Shown: positions 22,761 to 34,130, numbered from the stretch's first letter. The stretch is 64,000 bases of DNA from Eledone cirrhosa (GCA_964016885.1 OZ024747.1:49154876-49218875), one strand, 5' to 3'. The notes: generated by a model not told the origin, from the letters alone. A program made the numbers and translations.

Positions 22761-22789
22761 TTCACAACTGTGAAAAAAACAGAGTTACC

Positions 22790-23175
22790 ATCAAGTTAGA
22801 AGGAAAGAGAAGGTTTTAAATTATCCTGAAAATGTTGTGACATTATGTGAGGCTACATTGACAACTTCGGAAGACTGATTAACTGGATCTCCCAAGATGA
22901 ATTTCACTGAAAAATGGATCATACTTTTCCTGACTGACACTGTTGTATTGTTTTTTTTCTTTTTGCCCTAATTTAATCTGTTCAGATAAATCAGGTGTCA
23001 GGAACCTATCCCGAGTGGAATCTTGTTTTAAAATATAAACCAATACTTATGATGCACACTTTAGAGTAATTTCAGATGAAGTTCAAATTAAGAAAAATAT
23101 TTGCTAAATTCATGCTTTTTTTATTTTTGTTTATTAAACGATGATGATGATGATGATAGTGATGATATGTGACTA
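22790..23175. other. Gene-free stretch
   Basis: Ordinary AT-rich sequence ending in a (GAT)n patch at 23140-23160; nothing recognisable. Confidence 0.4.
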
Positions 23176-23192
23176 TCATTATTTGTTTTGTA

Positions 23193-23381
23193 GGGCGGTG
23201 AATTGGCAGTATCGGTAGAGGGTTGGACGCCATGCTTTGATGCATAGAGTTACGGCCCTTGCCATTCTGAGTTCAAATCCCGCCTAGGTTAACTTTGCCT
23301 TTCATCCTTACGGGGTCGATAAAATAAAGTACCAGTAATGCACTGGGATAATTGCTGGCCTTGTGCCAAAAGTAGAAACAA
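23193..23381 (+). mobile_element. SINE, full length with target duplication
   Basis: Plus-strand copy from GGCGGTGAATTGGCAGTATC to AAAAGTAGAAACAA, flanked by TTATTTGTTTTGT on both sides (23179-23191 and 23382-23394). Confidence 0.93.
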
Positions 23382-23399
23382 TTATTTGTTTTGTTGTTT

Positions 23400-24665
23400 T
23401 TTAGGCTCTTCATATTGAAAAGTTGTCATCCCTGTAGGATGAAGATAACCAAGCAAACATATGAGGACATCCAGTATGCTAAGTATTTCATGGTTTGGTC
23501 TATCTGATAGTACACGTGTACAATGTACAATATGTCATCCGTAGTAATTCTCAATCAGATAATGAACAAACTAAAATATATCCCATGGAGTGCACCAATA
23601 GATTTTCTTTATCACCTTTGATATCAACCTGCCTGAGACTGTGATATAAAACTGTCCATCATAATTTGATGTAAGAACATTTTTGTTATGTTATAAAAAC
23701 TAGCTTAATAATGCAGAAGTTAGATATTTTACTAAACATTCTGATTGTTTTTTAATTATATTAAAACAAATGGATGATTTATTTCATCAGAAAGGAAAGG
23801 AGCTGATTGTCAGATTGGACAGTTCAATTGGTATTCCATTGCTGAGATTATCTACCAGTCATAATTCCTGGCAGAAGAGGAGTTTAAACAGAGAATGCAC
23901 GGAACAGATCAAATACATCAAAGTATTTTATCTGACATTTTCAGAATTCTATCAATCCACCATCCCTAGACTGCTACTTTATTGAGATCAAATGGATGAA
24001 GGTTGACTGTTGACCTCAGTGGAATTGGAACTCATAAAACTATGAGTAAGAAGAAATAGTGAGGTATATAATCTGACATACTTAACTCTGCTAATTTATT
24101 AGAATCATGGTCACAGAAGGGTTAATATCTACCTAAATTAATGAGCAGCTGTTGGTTCATATCTGCCTAAATGAATGAGCAACAGTTGGTTCATATCTAC
24201 CTAAAGGAATTAGTAATAGTTAATAACAGAAATAAGATGACAAAAAGAAAAAAAAAAAAAAAAAAAATTCCAGAACAGAAAATTAAAAGGATCCGCGATA
24301 TCTCTAGTGCTTACCATAACAACATAATATATTTGATGGAATAATAAAAGATATCCAATGTGAGCTTCAGAATGATTAGAATTTTTTATACTTATATTCT
24401 TTTACTGGTTTCTGTCATTCAACTGTAGCCATGCTAGGGCACCACCACCCCTGAAGGGATATTTAGTTAATCATATTGACCATGGTACTTCTTTTTGAAA
24501 TTTGATACTTATTTTCTCAATCTCCCTTTGTCAAACTGTGAAGTTATAAGACAAAGAAACACAAACACACACAGACATACATATACATGTGTGTGTGTGT
24601 GTTAAGTATTTCCGTAGAATAGGTAAAGAAAAAAAGTGTGATCTATGTATTGTAGAGCTATTTAA
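23400..24665. other. Gene-free stretch
   Basis: No supported gene. The short frame at 23770-23985 has no recognisable domain. Contains a poly-A run (24248-24267) and three direct copies of TTGGTTCATATCTACCTAAA-like sequence near 24120-24215. Confidence 0.4.
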
Positions 24666-24673
24666 TTACATAA

Positions 24674-25012
24674 TAAACATCATCATCATCATCGTTTAAC
24701 GTCCATCTTCCACGCTAGCATGGGTTAGATGGGAGTTGTCCCACTTGAGGCAAGGTTGGTCGGGTGACCGTGTCTCGCTCATATAGGACTATCTGGCAGG
24801 TTGCCCTTCCTAACACCAACCACATTTACAGTGTGGACTGCAAACTTTTTACCGTGTTACCTACATGGCCACATTACAGCGTGGACTGTGTGTTTTTTTT
24901 TCTCATGACACCTACACGATCTCGATCTCATTATCTCGTTTATTTGGACTGGGTGTTGTGGTACCAACTTTACAGAGATAGGGTGGTGTTGGTGGGAGTG
25001 GGATACACATAA
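24674..25012 (-). mobile_element. tRNA-SINE/LINE tail family, degenerate
   Basis: Begins with (CAT)n and GTTTAACGTCCATCTTCCAC, then the shared TTGCCCTTCCTAACACCAAC and ATTTACAGTGTGGACTG blocks. This is the minus-strand orientation of the same tail family as 47430 and 59030. No intact tRNA-like head is visible. Confidence 0.6.
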
Positions 25013-25020
25013 GATTATTT

Positions 25021-25091
25021 CATTACAAAAGGTTCCAAGAAACTAGATGATTCTTGCAAGAATCATCTAGTTTCTTGAAACCTTCAGTAAT
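25021..25091. repeat. ~70-nt near-perfect palindrome
   Basis: Arms reading inwards CATTAC, GGTT, AAGAAACTAGATGATTCTTG mirror to CAAGAATCATCTAGTTTCTT, AACC, GTAATG, with essentially no loop at the centre (25056/25057). Only two small asymmetries. Confidence 0.9.
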
Positions 25092-25696
25092 GAAATAACT
25101 ACATGTGCTGTTTATTATGTAAATAAAAATATATATATATATATGTATAGTAGAATAATCGAGTATCGAAAAATCGGCGCACGAGTTCACGATAAACAAA
25201 ATTCGAGATGAGCGGCAGAGGGCTCTATAATTCAAATAAATTAGAGCTATAACTATCGTTAAATACCGTCACACGTAGAATATGTCTACAAGCAACCAAA
25301 TAACCGATAAGTTCGATATGGAAGATTCGGGACACTCAGATAAAATATCAATAAATCAATAAATGAAATGAATGTAAAATGTATTTGATAAACACAAATA
25401 CCAACATATTCATGTTTGTATTGTAAATGACCAAGTTAGCTAGATTGAAATATACTAATAATAATATTACAGTTTGCCTATCTTGACTTAAGATAATAAA
25501 TCAACAAAAACAAACTGTATTGGCAATGGCCGTGGTGCTTGGACAAATTTAAATTTCAAAATCAAACCTGTTCCGTAGACAGGTTTAAACCTTAAAATCC
25601 AAATATGTTTCGAATAATGAAAAAGTGGAAGAAATACCGCATATATATGTATATATATGTATGCTCATTTTATTCCTCTGGCCTCATGGCAATGAG

Positions 25697-25732
<36 letters not shown>

Positions 25733-26025
25733 GTCGTTTGGAAGCCTCGACAATGCAAATGGGTAAATCTCCGGGTAACAAGGTCCGGTGGTGGAGAGAG
25801 AGATGTAAGTGGGTGTACGTTGAGATGCGTGGTGTGTATAAGATGTGTGAGATGTGTAGAATGAAGGGAAGAGTAAAAGGATAAAAATAATAATAACAAC
25901 ACAAGAGAGAGTTACCTTGGGAGAGATTTAATAGTCCCTATATATTTTGGATTCACATCCATCAACTGGGGTTTTTTTCCGGGGTGGGGGAAAAGGTTGT
26001 CTGTCATATATATATATATATTTAT
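25092..26025. other. Gene-free stretch
   Basis: AT-rich with short (TA)n and (CA)n runs. Contains CCTGTTCCGTAGACAGG, a small hairpin at 25566-25582. No supported ORF. Confidence 0.4.
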
Positions 26026-26029
26026 ATAT

Positions 26030-26153
26030 AATTGTTTCTACTTTTGGCACAAGGCCAGCAATTATCCCAGTATATTACTGGTACTTTATTTTATTGACCC
26101 CGTAAGGATGAAAGGTAAAGTTAACTTCATCGGGATTTGAACTCAGACCATAA
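26030..26153 (-). mobile_element. SINE, head-truncated
   Basis: Tail and body intact; stops after ATTTGAACTCAGACCATAAA. Confidence 0.85.
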
Positions 26154-26159
26154 ATGATA

Positions 26160-27210
26160 TAATGATACATACGCATGAATCAATTGATATAGTTTCCATA
26201 TAGAGGTGTTTTCTCTTGTTGATATTCTTGCTACATGTGTGTGTGTGTGTGTATACAACATGTTTTCACACAATTTACATCTAACAAATTCCTTTCATAA
26301 GGCATTAGTTAACTAAAGGTAGCAGACATTTGCCCAAGGTACCAACTACCACACAGTGAGACTGAACCCCAAACCATGCACTTACAAAACTACACTCCTT
26401 AACCATAAAACCAATACCTACTGCTCTATTTTTTGTTTGTTTGTATTTTTTATTCTTTTTGTTTCTTTTTTTTTTTTCTCTTTTCATACCTTGTTCAATA
26501 TTTCATAAAGTGATGGCAGCTGATTCATTTCTATGATTAAATAAACAAGCAGGAAGTTTAAAAAATAGATTGAAAAACTGATACTGCCATTGAAATTTTC
26601 TCGTGGCTTATTTTGAAAAATAATGACAGAATGAAATAAGTTATATATGGTATGACTGTTTGGGAAAAACCTGTACAATGTAAGTTAGAAATAAAGGGGT
26701 TAAAATGAGTGTAAGACAAACAAAACAAAACAACAGTTTACATTTTTATTTTATATCTCATGATATTTTCCAGAGATTATGAGCTCTGTTTTCAAAAGAG
26801 ACGAAATGGTATATGAAAGTGATGGCATGCTGAGCTCTTCAGAGCTCTACATATTGAGCATTCTTTCCTTCTTTTTATTTTTTCAAATTTATTTTTTTAT
26901 TTTTTCAAATGATATTTCAAATGATTAAACTGATCGATGTTATATAAAGTACTATAAGTGATAGGCGGACCGGGCTGCACAGAAGAAAAAAACACACACA
27001 AACAAACAAACAAAAAAATAGAGATATTCTCTTGTTTCAGTAGTCACTCAGGTTAGATTTTCAATTTATAAGATATAGAAGCCACGACAGAGAGTGTAAT
27101 ATCTATATTTGTATAAGATATAGAAGCCACGACAGAGGGTGTAATATTCATATTTGTATAAGATATAGAATTCATTGCAGAGGTTGTAATATTTACTGAT
27201 ACAAGATCAT
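26160..27210. other. Gene-free stretch
   Basis: No supported gene. Three direct copies of ATAAGATATAGAAGCCACGA-like 55-bp units lie at 27068-27190. Confidence 0.4.
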
Positions 27211-27214
27211 TAAA

Positions 27215-27412
27215 TTAAAATACTTAGACACAAATTCAGCAATTGGGTGAGTCAAGAAAATCAACACCAATACATCACTAGTTCTTCATTAAGCTCCAGA
27301 GAGAAGAAGGACAAAGTTGACTCTGGTGGGATTTGATCTCTAAAAATGGGGGGACATAATGAAATAGTATTTCATCCAACACACTAATTATTCTGCCAAT
27401 CCACTGCCCTAT
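27215..27412 (-). mobile_element. SINE, old diverged copy
   Basis: The order of blocks matches the SINE (AGCAATT, TCAACACC, ACTAGTTCTTCATT, GGTGGGATTTGATCTC, ATTCTGCCAATCCACTGCCC), but each is diverged. Confidence 0.7.
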
Positions 27413-27413
27413 C

Positions 27414-27757
27414 ATCATCATCATCATCATTTCATTTTACGTCCACTTTTCCCTGCTTGCAAGGGTGGGACGGGAACTGATTCTGGCTTGATTTCTTCAG
27501 CTGGATGCCCTTCCTAACACCAACCTCATTTACAGTGAGTGCTGGGTGCTTTTTTGCCGTAGCACCTCCACGACCACTTTACAGTGGAATGATAGGGACC
27601 TCAGTCCCTATCATCTCATTTCTACAGCTGAGTAAACTGGAGCAATGTGAAATAAAGTGTCTTGCTCAAGGAAACAACACATCACCCAGTCTGAGAATTG
27701 AACTCACAACCTTTCGATTGCAAGGCCAATGCTCTAACCACTAAGCCATGTGCCTTC
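27414..27757 (-). mobile_element. Second tRNA-derived SINE family with (GAT)n tail
   Basis: On the minus strand: a tRNA-like head (GGCTTAGTGGTTAGAGCATT as A box, GTTGTGAGTTCAATTCTCAG as B box), a body with GGCAAAAAAGCACCCAGCAC, and a 3' tail CCCACCCTTGCAAGCAGGGA followed by ACGTAAAATG and (ATG)n. The tail matches the 3' end of the LINE at 30820-30870, so this LINE type is a likely mobilising partner. A close copy is at 32467-32815. Confidence 0.85.
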
Positions 27758-28140
27758 ATTATGCCCTATATTTTGTTAATTATATTAACTTAATTGGAGA
27801 GAAAATATATTCTTTGTCTTTTTATTTTTAATCATGTGAAATATAGTTAAATATTAAATTTTTCAACATAATAGTTGAAAAGAAAATATGTGTTGATAAA
27901 TTTTAATTTTATTTATAAATACATGATTTATAACTATTATGTAGATATTGATTTATTTTAACTAGTGTTCTCATCATGGTTGTTATGGTAACAATGTTTC
28001 AGCTGTTGTCTTTTTCAGGTGTTATTGTATCTTGAGAATGTTATATGACAGATACATGAAGAAGGCAAAAGCATTGTAACTATAACAACCAAAATGAGAT
28101 CTCTAGTTCAAAAAGTCCATGTATAAATAATAATAATAAT

Positions 28141-28357
28141 AATTTCTAATTTAGGCACAAGCCCAACAATTTATGGACAGGGGAAAGGTCATTACATCAA
28201 CCCCAGTACGTGACGGGTACTTCATTTTATCGACCCTGAAAGAATGAAAGGCAAAGTAGACCTTGCTGGGATTTAAACTCAGGACGTAAAGAGCCGGAAT
28301 AAATGTTGCAAAGCATTTTCTCCGACACTCTAACGATTCTGACAATCCATCACCCTA
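28141..28357 (-). mobile_element. SINE, long variant, diverged
   Basis: Tail TTTCTAATTTAGGCACAAGC to head GACAATCCATCACCC; contains the TCATTACATCAACCCCAGTA block of the long variant. Confidence 0.82.
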
Positions 28358-28362
28358 AATAA

Positions 28363-28583
28363 TAATTTGTTTCTATATTTGGCACAAGGCCAGTAATTTG
28401 AAAGTAGTGGGAAAATTGATTAAATCTACTCTTAGTGCATTACTTTATTTTATTGACTCCATAAGGATGATAGAGACAGCTAGCCACAACAGGAATTGAA
28501 CTCACAATGTAAAGAGGTGCAATTATATGCCACAACAAATGTTGTCTGACACTCAACAGATACTGTCAATCCACCACCTTTAT
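28363..28583 (-). mobile_element. SINE, long variant, diverged
   Basis: Tail TTGTTTCTATATTTGGCACA to head CTGTCAATCCACCACC, with several substitutions. Adjacent to the previous copy in the same orientation. Confidence 0.82.
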
Positions 28584-28603
28584 AATAATTAATAATAATA
28601 ATT

Positions 28604-28935
28604 ATTATTTCTACTTTGGTGGATTGGCAGTATCGGTAGAGGGTCGGACGTCATGCTTTCCAGCATAGTTACGTCCCTTTACGATCTGAGTTCAAATCCA
28701 GCCGAGGTTAACTTTGCCTTTCATCCTTACGGGGTCGATAAAATAAAGTACCAGTAATGCACTGGGTAATTTCTGGCCTTGTGCTAATAGTAGAAACAAT
28801 TATTTCTACTTTAGGCACAAGGCCAGCAATTTGAAGAGGAAGAGAAAGTTGATTAAATCGACCCCAGTGTGTTACTGGTACTTTATTTAACGACCCCGGT
28901 GGGATTCGAACTCAGAACATTTAATAATAATAATA
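28604..28935 (-). mobile_element. SINE interrupted by another SINE (outer copy)
   Basis: The outer minus-strand copy (tail at 28604-28617, continuing 28799-28920) is split by a plus-strand SINE. The outer head is incomplete. Confidence 0.85.
28618..28798 (+). mobile_element. SINE nested in a SINE, 14-bp target duplication
   Basis: Plus-strand copy inserted in the outer tail. ATTATTTCTACTTT is duplicated at 28604-28617 and 28799-28812, which dates this copy after the outer one. Confidence 0.9.
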
Positions 28936-28937
28936 AT

Positions 28938-29307
28938 GATATTTCTACTTTTGGCACAAGGCCAGCAATTACCCGCGCATTACTGGTGCTTTAAAGGGCA
29001 GTGGATTGGCAGTATCGGTGGAGGGTCGGACGCCATGCTTTCCAGCATAGTTACGTCCCTTTACGATCTGTGTTCAAATCCCACCGAGGTTGACTTTGCC
29101 TTTCATCCTTACGGGGTCGATAAAATAAAGTACCAGTAATGCACTGGGTAATTGCTGGCCTTGTGCCTAAAGTAGAAACAATTACTGGTGCTTTATTTTA
29201 TCGATGACATAAGTTAACCTCAACGGGATTTGAACTCAGAACGTAAAGGGCCATAACTATGCTGCAAAGCATGGTGTCTGATGCTCTGCCGATACTGCCA
29301 ATCCACC
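28938..29307 (-). mobile_element. Second outer SINE interrupted by a SINE
   Basis: Minus-strand copy with tail at 28940-28993 and the rest at 29181-29307 (to ACTGCCAATCCACC). Confidence 0.87.
28994..29180 (+). mobile_element. SINE nested in a SINE, 15-bp target duplication
   Basis: Plus-strand copy with target ATTACTGGTGCTTTA duplicated at 28979-28993 and 29181-29195. Confidence 0.92.
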
Positions 29308-29374
29308 TAATTTCCTAAATTGTGAACTTCAAATATGATTTAGAATATTTTCATTATAATTAGTTGTGCATAGC

Positions 29375-29845
29375 GCAAGCTTACTTGGGGTATCATGGGG
29401 TGTGAATTTACATATGTACCTCAGAATGCAAGCTTACTGGGGTATCATGAAGTGTGAACTTACATGTGTACCTCAGAATGCAAGCTTACATGTATACCAT
29501 AAAGCGAGTTTAGATGTGTATGTTAGTATGATCTTACATAAGTACCACATTGAGTGTTAGCTTACAAAAATACCACTTGGAGCAAGCTAATAGGTATATC
29601 ATACAGCAAGCTAATAGGTGTATCATACAGCAAGCTAATAGGTATATCATACAGCAAGCTAATAGATGTATCATACAGCAAGCTAACAGGTATATCAAAC
29701 AGCAAGCTAATAGGTATATCATACAGCAAGCTAATAGGTGTATCATACAGCAAGCTAATAGATGTATCATACAGCAAGCTAATAGATGTATCAAACAGCA
29801 AGCTAATAGGTATATCATACAGCAAGCTAACAGGTGTTCATTATA
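29375..29845. repeat. 24-bp minisatellite and flanking related repeats
   Basis: From 29580 the unit CAAGCTAATAGGTATATCAT + ACAG recurs about 11 times with single-base variants. As 24 is a multiple of 3, all six frames stay open in places; no protein is implied. A looser repeat (AATGCAAGCTTACATGTGTA) precedes it at 29375-29520. Confidence 0.93.
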
Positions 29846-30875
29846 GTCCTCCAAGCCATAACAGAGGAGTTTAAGACTGGCTGCCTATGGGAACTTCTCT
29901 ATGATGAGGATCTGGTTCTTATAGCAGAATCAGTAGTGGAGCTAGAGAATAAATTCTGGCTATGGAAACAGCAATTGGAATCAAGAGGACTGAGAGTGAA
30001 CCTAGTTAAGACTAAGGTATTGATAAGTAGGAAAGAGGGCAAAACTCCGATTCCATCAGGGAAATGGCCATGTTCGATATGTAGGAAAGGAGTTGGCGTA
30101 AATTCTATAAAATGCACACAATGCAGATCTTGGGTACACAAGAGATGTAGTTGGATAGCAAGCAAACTAACAGGTAGGGCAAACTACACATGCAGTAGAT
30201 ATACAGGAAAATTTGACAGTAGAAGTCGCAGTGATAGACACATTTTTCAAATGCAGGCAAGATCTATAGAGGTAGTTGATAGCTTCCAATACCTAGGTGA
30301 TCAGATTAGTAAGGGAGGAGGGTGCTCTGAGGCCATAGTATCTAGAATAAGGACGGGTTGGAAGAAGTTTAGGGAACTGCTTTCTCTGTTGACAACGAAG
30401 GGTTTCTCCCTATGAACAAAAGGTTGGTTGTATGATGCCTGTGTGAGATGCGCAATGCTGTATGGTAGTGAGACATGGGCAGCAACTGTGGAGGATATGC
30501 GATGGCTGGAGAGAAATGAAGCAAGCATGCTCCATTGGATGTGCAATGTCAATGTGCGTGAACGACCAAGCATAGACGAGTTGAGAGAAACTGTGTATAA
30601 GAGGGAAAGGCTGTAGTGTGCAGGAGAGAAGATTGTATTGGTATAGACATGTGATGCACATGGAGGATGACAGCTGGATAAAGTAGTGCCAAGAAATCCC
30701 AGTAGAAGGAAGACCACGAAAAACATGGGCAGAGGTGGTGAGAACAGACCTCAGATCCCTGAAGCTCACGGAGGAGATGACAAAGGACCGTGACAATGGA
30801 GAGATGCTTTGCTTAATAGGACCCGTCCCACCCTTGCAAGCAGGGAAAAGCGGATGTAAAATGATGATGATCACA
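29845..30875 (+). pseudogene. LINE RT C-terminal half with PHD-like zinc finger
   Basis: Plus-strand frame: LLYDEDLVLIAESVVELENK (degenerate RT active-site block), LRVNLVKTKVL, then a zinc finger CSICRKGV...CTQCRSWVHKRC, then IEVVDSFQYLGDQISKGGGC, and after a stop LYDACVRCAMLYGSETW and LERNEASMLHWMC. The order (RT end, finger, YLGD, GSETW, WYGHV) equals the copy at 38.2 kb. The second Cys pair of the finger is damaged here. The 3' end (30820-30870) shares its sequence with the tail of the 27.4- and 32.5-kb SINEs. 5'-truncated against a minisatellite. Confidence 0.78.
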
Positions 30876-30879
30876 CACA

Positions 30880-31060
30880 CCATCATCAAGTCTGTTTTGC
30901 ATCCATTTTCCATGATGGGCATGGATCAAATGACCGTGTCCTGCTCATATGTTCTAGATTGTCATGGTTTCTACAACTGGATACGTTTCCTAACGCCAAC
31001 CACTTTACAGAGTATAATGGGTGCATGCTGTAAAGTCTCCAATTTTTTTTCTCCTTAATT
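30880..31060 (-). mobile_element. Decayed SINE/LINE tail fragment
   Basis: ACACACCATCATCAAGTCTG then ATCAAATGACCGTGTCCTGC and TTTCCTAACGCCAACCACTT resemble the 24674-type tail element in inverted orientation relative to the LINE just before it. Confidence 0.5.
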
Positions 31061-31465
31061 TCCCATTAAAAATATTCTAGGAACATTACATAAACTATGA
31101 ATTTAGGCATGTGAAAAAATATATATAAAAACATTATTATAATTACAATTATATATTAAAGTTTCAAGAAAATTATTTAGCAAGCATTTTTTACTTTTTT
31201 TAAGCAAATCATATAATATTTGAAATGTTATAATTAGACTAAAGCATACCAGGAATATCTCATTAAAATCATTGAAAAAAATAATAACAATAACAGATAT
31301 CTTTCAATGAAAGATCTTTAGCAAAAACAATGATGATTTAAATATTAGCAAACATTTTTTTATATTTCCCCAGTTGGTTTTTCAAAATATTCTGATAGTC
31401 AAAGAAGAAAATGTTCTTTTTTCTATATAATCTTAAAAGCCTGTGACATATTTAGAAATATTAAA
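31061..31465. other. AT-rich gene-free stretch
   Basis: Nothing recognisable; leads into a (TA)n run at 31471-31520. Confidence 0.4.
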
Positions 31466-31523
<58 letters not shown>

Positions 31524-31534
31524 GTTATGTAATA

Positions 31535-31630
31535 AACAACATAAAGTAATTATTTCATTTACCAGTGGTTTCTTGAAGACATATTTATATCTGTCTTCAG
31601 TCGTCAGAACAAATAAATAACATGGTGTTT
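31535..31630 (-). ncRNA. Hammerhead-ribozyme motif, family C
   Basis: On the minus strand: CTGACGA (31607-31601, fits CUGANGA), helix II TGAAGACA / TGTCTTCA, GAA (31572-31570), helix III ACC-ACT-GGT, unpaired A at 31560. Helix I pairs TTTGTT before the core with AATGAA after the site (two wobbles), extendable past a bulge. The base pair next to the core (C/A) is imperfect. (TA)n follows at 31520-31471. Confidence 0.5.
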
Positions 31631-31969
31631 TTATTAAATATGGATTTGAAAAAAAAATTTAGGAAATATGAAAGTGAGGGTGAAAAGTGAGGGTGAAATA
31701 TGAAAGTGAGGGTGAAAAAATATATAAATAAATATCCGGAAAATAAACATACACACACTCAACCAAGCGCATATACGTAATAGTACGTAGACATATACCT
31801 TCTCACATAAGCGTATTTGCGTCTACATGGAAATACGAACAGACACATAAAACGTGTGGTCTTTTGCTCATATATGCACACACACAGGCGCACACTCACA
31901 CATGTACTCAAAAATAACGTAAAATCTATATATACACACATGCATATCTCTCCATACTCATATATACAA

Positions 31970-32007
<38 letters not shown>

Positions 32008-32165
32008 TACACACATATACACAATTATATACGCACCCAAATATGTACACACACACATAAATATGTATACACACACACACACATACATACATACAAACAC
32101 AAAAGGCTCTATTCATATGCGCACGTATATATACACACAAAAAATACATATATACACATACATAT
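31535..32165. repeat. Left arm of large inverted duplication
   Basis: Reads as the reverse complement of 32880-34150, apart from a LINE inserted in the right arm. Matching landmarks include ACCAAGCGCATATACGTAAT (31762) with its complement near 33880, and GCACCCAAATATGTACACAC (32032) with its complement near 33000. Confidence 0.88.
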
Positions 32166-32466
32166 CCATACATACATATATACATACATGTATATATATA
32201 TATATACATGCACATACATATATTAATATGCACAAACCATTGGGAGGTAGTTCAGGGGCACATATAAATAAGATCAAAAAAATTCAAAAAATATATAAGA
32301 AAATAAAATAAAAATAAAAATAAAGCCATAAAGGGACGTGTTGACAACGAAAGGTGGGGGGGGGGATAAAATATAAATACAAACAACGTAAAAATAAATA
32401 AATAGACACGATATGTATATATATATATAAACATACACATATACAAACACACACACATATATGTAT

Positions 32467-32815
32467 ATACATCATCATTTCATCATCATTTCATTTTACG
32501 TCCGTTTTTCCCTGCTTGCAAGGGTGGGACGGGAACTGATTCTGGCTTGATTTCTACAGCTGGATGCCCTTCCTAACACCAACCTCATTTACAGTGAGTG
32601 CTGGGTGCTTTTTTTGCCGTGGCACCTCCACGACCACTTTGCAGTGGAATGATAGGGACCCCAGTCCCTATCATCTCATTTCTACAGCTGAGTAAACTGG
32701 AGCAATGTGAAATAAAGTGTCTTGCTCAAGGAAACAACACATCACCCGGTCTGAGAATTGAACTCACAACCTTTCGATTGCAAAGCCAATGCTCTAACCA
32801 CTAAGCCATGTGCCT
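32467..32815 (-). mobile_element. Second-family tRNA-SINE with (GAT)n tail
   Basis: Nearly identical to 27414-27757, including the tRNA-like head and the LINE-shared tail. It lies in the spacer of the inverted duplication. Confidence 0.87.
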
Positions 32816-33055
32816 CCATATATATAAAAATAAATGTATACATATACATGCATATAAAACATATATACATATATATATATATACACACGCACACATATAC
32901 ACGTGTCTATATATATACGTGCGTGTATGTATAGAGCCTTTTGTGTTTGTATGTATGTATGTGTATGTGTGTGTATACATATTTATGTGTGTGTGTACAT
33001 ATTTGGGTGCGTATATAATTGAGTATATGTGTGTATGTACCTATATATATTCAAT

Positions 33056-33675
33056 TCAATTCAATTCAATATATTTGGCAGAAATTAAAAGATAGATGCT
33101 TCAGATGCCATGTAAGGAGGGGAGGGGGGCAACATTTACACAGTCCGAAAAACAGTGGTCCAACACCGGTCCACTTTCACCTTGAATTGTTGCGTGGTCG
33201 ACGCGTTGACTACTTCTTCTGGAAGCCGATTCCAGGGTCCAGAGATGCGGATCAAGAAAGCAGCTTTCCGTCTATTTAGGCGAAAGCGGCAGTGAAACAG
33301 CTTTTTGTCATGTCCACGTAGACCCCTTTCACGTACCGGAGTGAATAGGAGATCTTGAGGGAGATCGTAATGGCCATTGAAGAGATTGTAAGCCAAAATG
33401 AGATCGCCTCTTAGCCGTCGACGCTCCAAGGAGAAGAGGTTCGGCTTCTGCAGCCGGCTTTCGTAGGGCACCTCATGAAGACTCTTTACCATTCGAGTCG
33501 CTAGTCGTTGAACTCTCTCCAACTGATGGATATCGTGGATGAGATATGGGATTGATGCTTGGATGCCATGGTGATTCTAGGTGCGGTCTAACGAGGGCGA
33601 CATAGAGAGGCCTGAAAATTTCTGGAGTGAGTTTGGCAAAGGAGCGTCGAATAAGAAAAAGAGAGCTCCTTGCCT
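33056..33675 (-). pseudogene. CR1-like LINE, RT C-terminal fragment
   Basis: The minus strand encodes LFLIRRSFAKLTPEIFRPLY and ALVRPHLE, then after a frameshift [39 protein letters not shown] and [15 protein letters not shown], the typical end of CR1-clade RT proteins. It finishes with a short tandem 3' tail (ATTGA repeats, 33048-33070), also typical of CR1. Strongly 5'-truncated. It inserted after the inverted duplication formed, because the left arm lacks it. Confidence 0.82.
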
Positions 33676-34029
33676 TGTATATATATATATATTTGTATAT
33701 ATGTGTATGGAGAGATATGCATGTGTGTATATATAGATTTTACATTATTTTTGAGTACATGTGTGAGTGTGCGCCTGTGTGTGTGCATATATGAGCAAAA
33801 GACCACACGTTTTATGCGTCTGTTCGTATTTCCATGTAGACGCAAATACGCTTATGTGAGAAGGTATATGTCTACGTACTATTACGTATATGCGCTTGGT
33901 TGAGTGTGTGTATGTTTATTTTCTGGATATTTATTTATATATTTTTCCCCCTCAAATTTTTTTGCCCGTTTTTTATTTCAGCCTCACTTTCATATTTCCT
34001 AAATTTTGTTTTCAAATCCATATTTAATA

Positions 34030-34130
34030 AACACACCATGTTATTTATTCGTTCTGACGACTGAAGACAGATATAAATATCTGTCTTCAAGAAACCACTG
34101 GTAAATGAATTAATTATCTTATGTTGTTTA
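34030..34130 (+). ncRNA. Hammerhead-ribozyme motif, family C, mirror copy
   Basis: CTGACGA at 34054-34060, a longer helix II (TGAAGACAGATAT / ATATCTGTCTTCA, 13 bp), GAA 34091-34093, helix III ACC-ACT-GGT, A at 34103, and AATGAA complementary to TTCGTT before the core. Inverted partner of 31535-31630; (TA)n follows at about 34200. Confidence 0.5.

Noticed and set aside
23770..23985. 71-codon plus-strand frame
   Set aside because: No known domain, no splice or repeat context; likely chance.
24590..24660. Repeat also at 34140-34200 and 49670-49715 (GAAGTATTTCC, GTAGGCTAC) tested as another ribozyme
   Set aside because: No CUGANGA core or helix II could be drawn; only a shared repeat family next to (TA)n.
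29534..29874. Several ~100-codon frames on both strands
   Set aside because: 24-bp minisatellite; length divisible by 3 keeps all frames open.
31759..32478. Many Tyr/Ile/Cys-rich frames
   Set aside because: CA/TA-rich inverted-repeat arms; no domain, strong composition bias.
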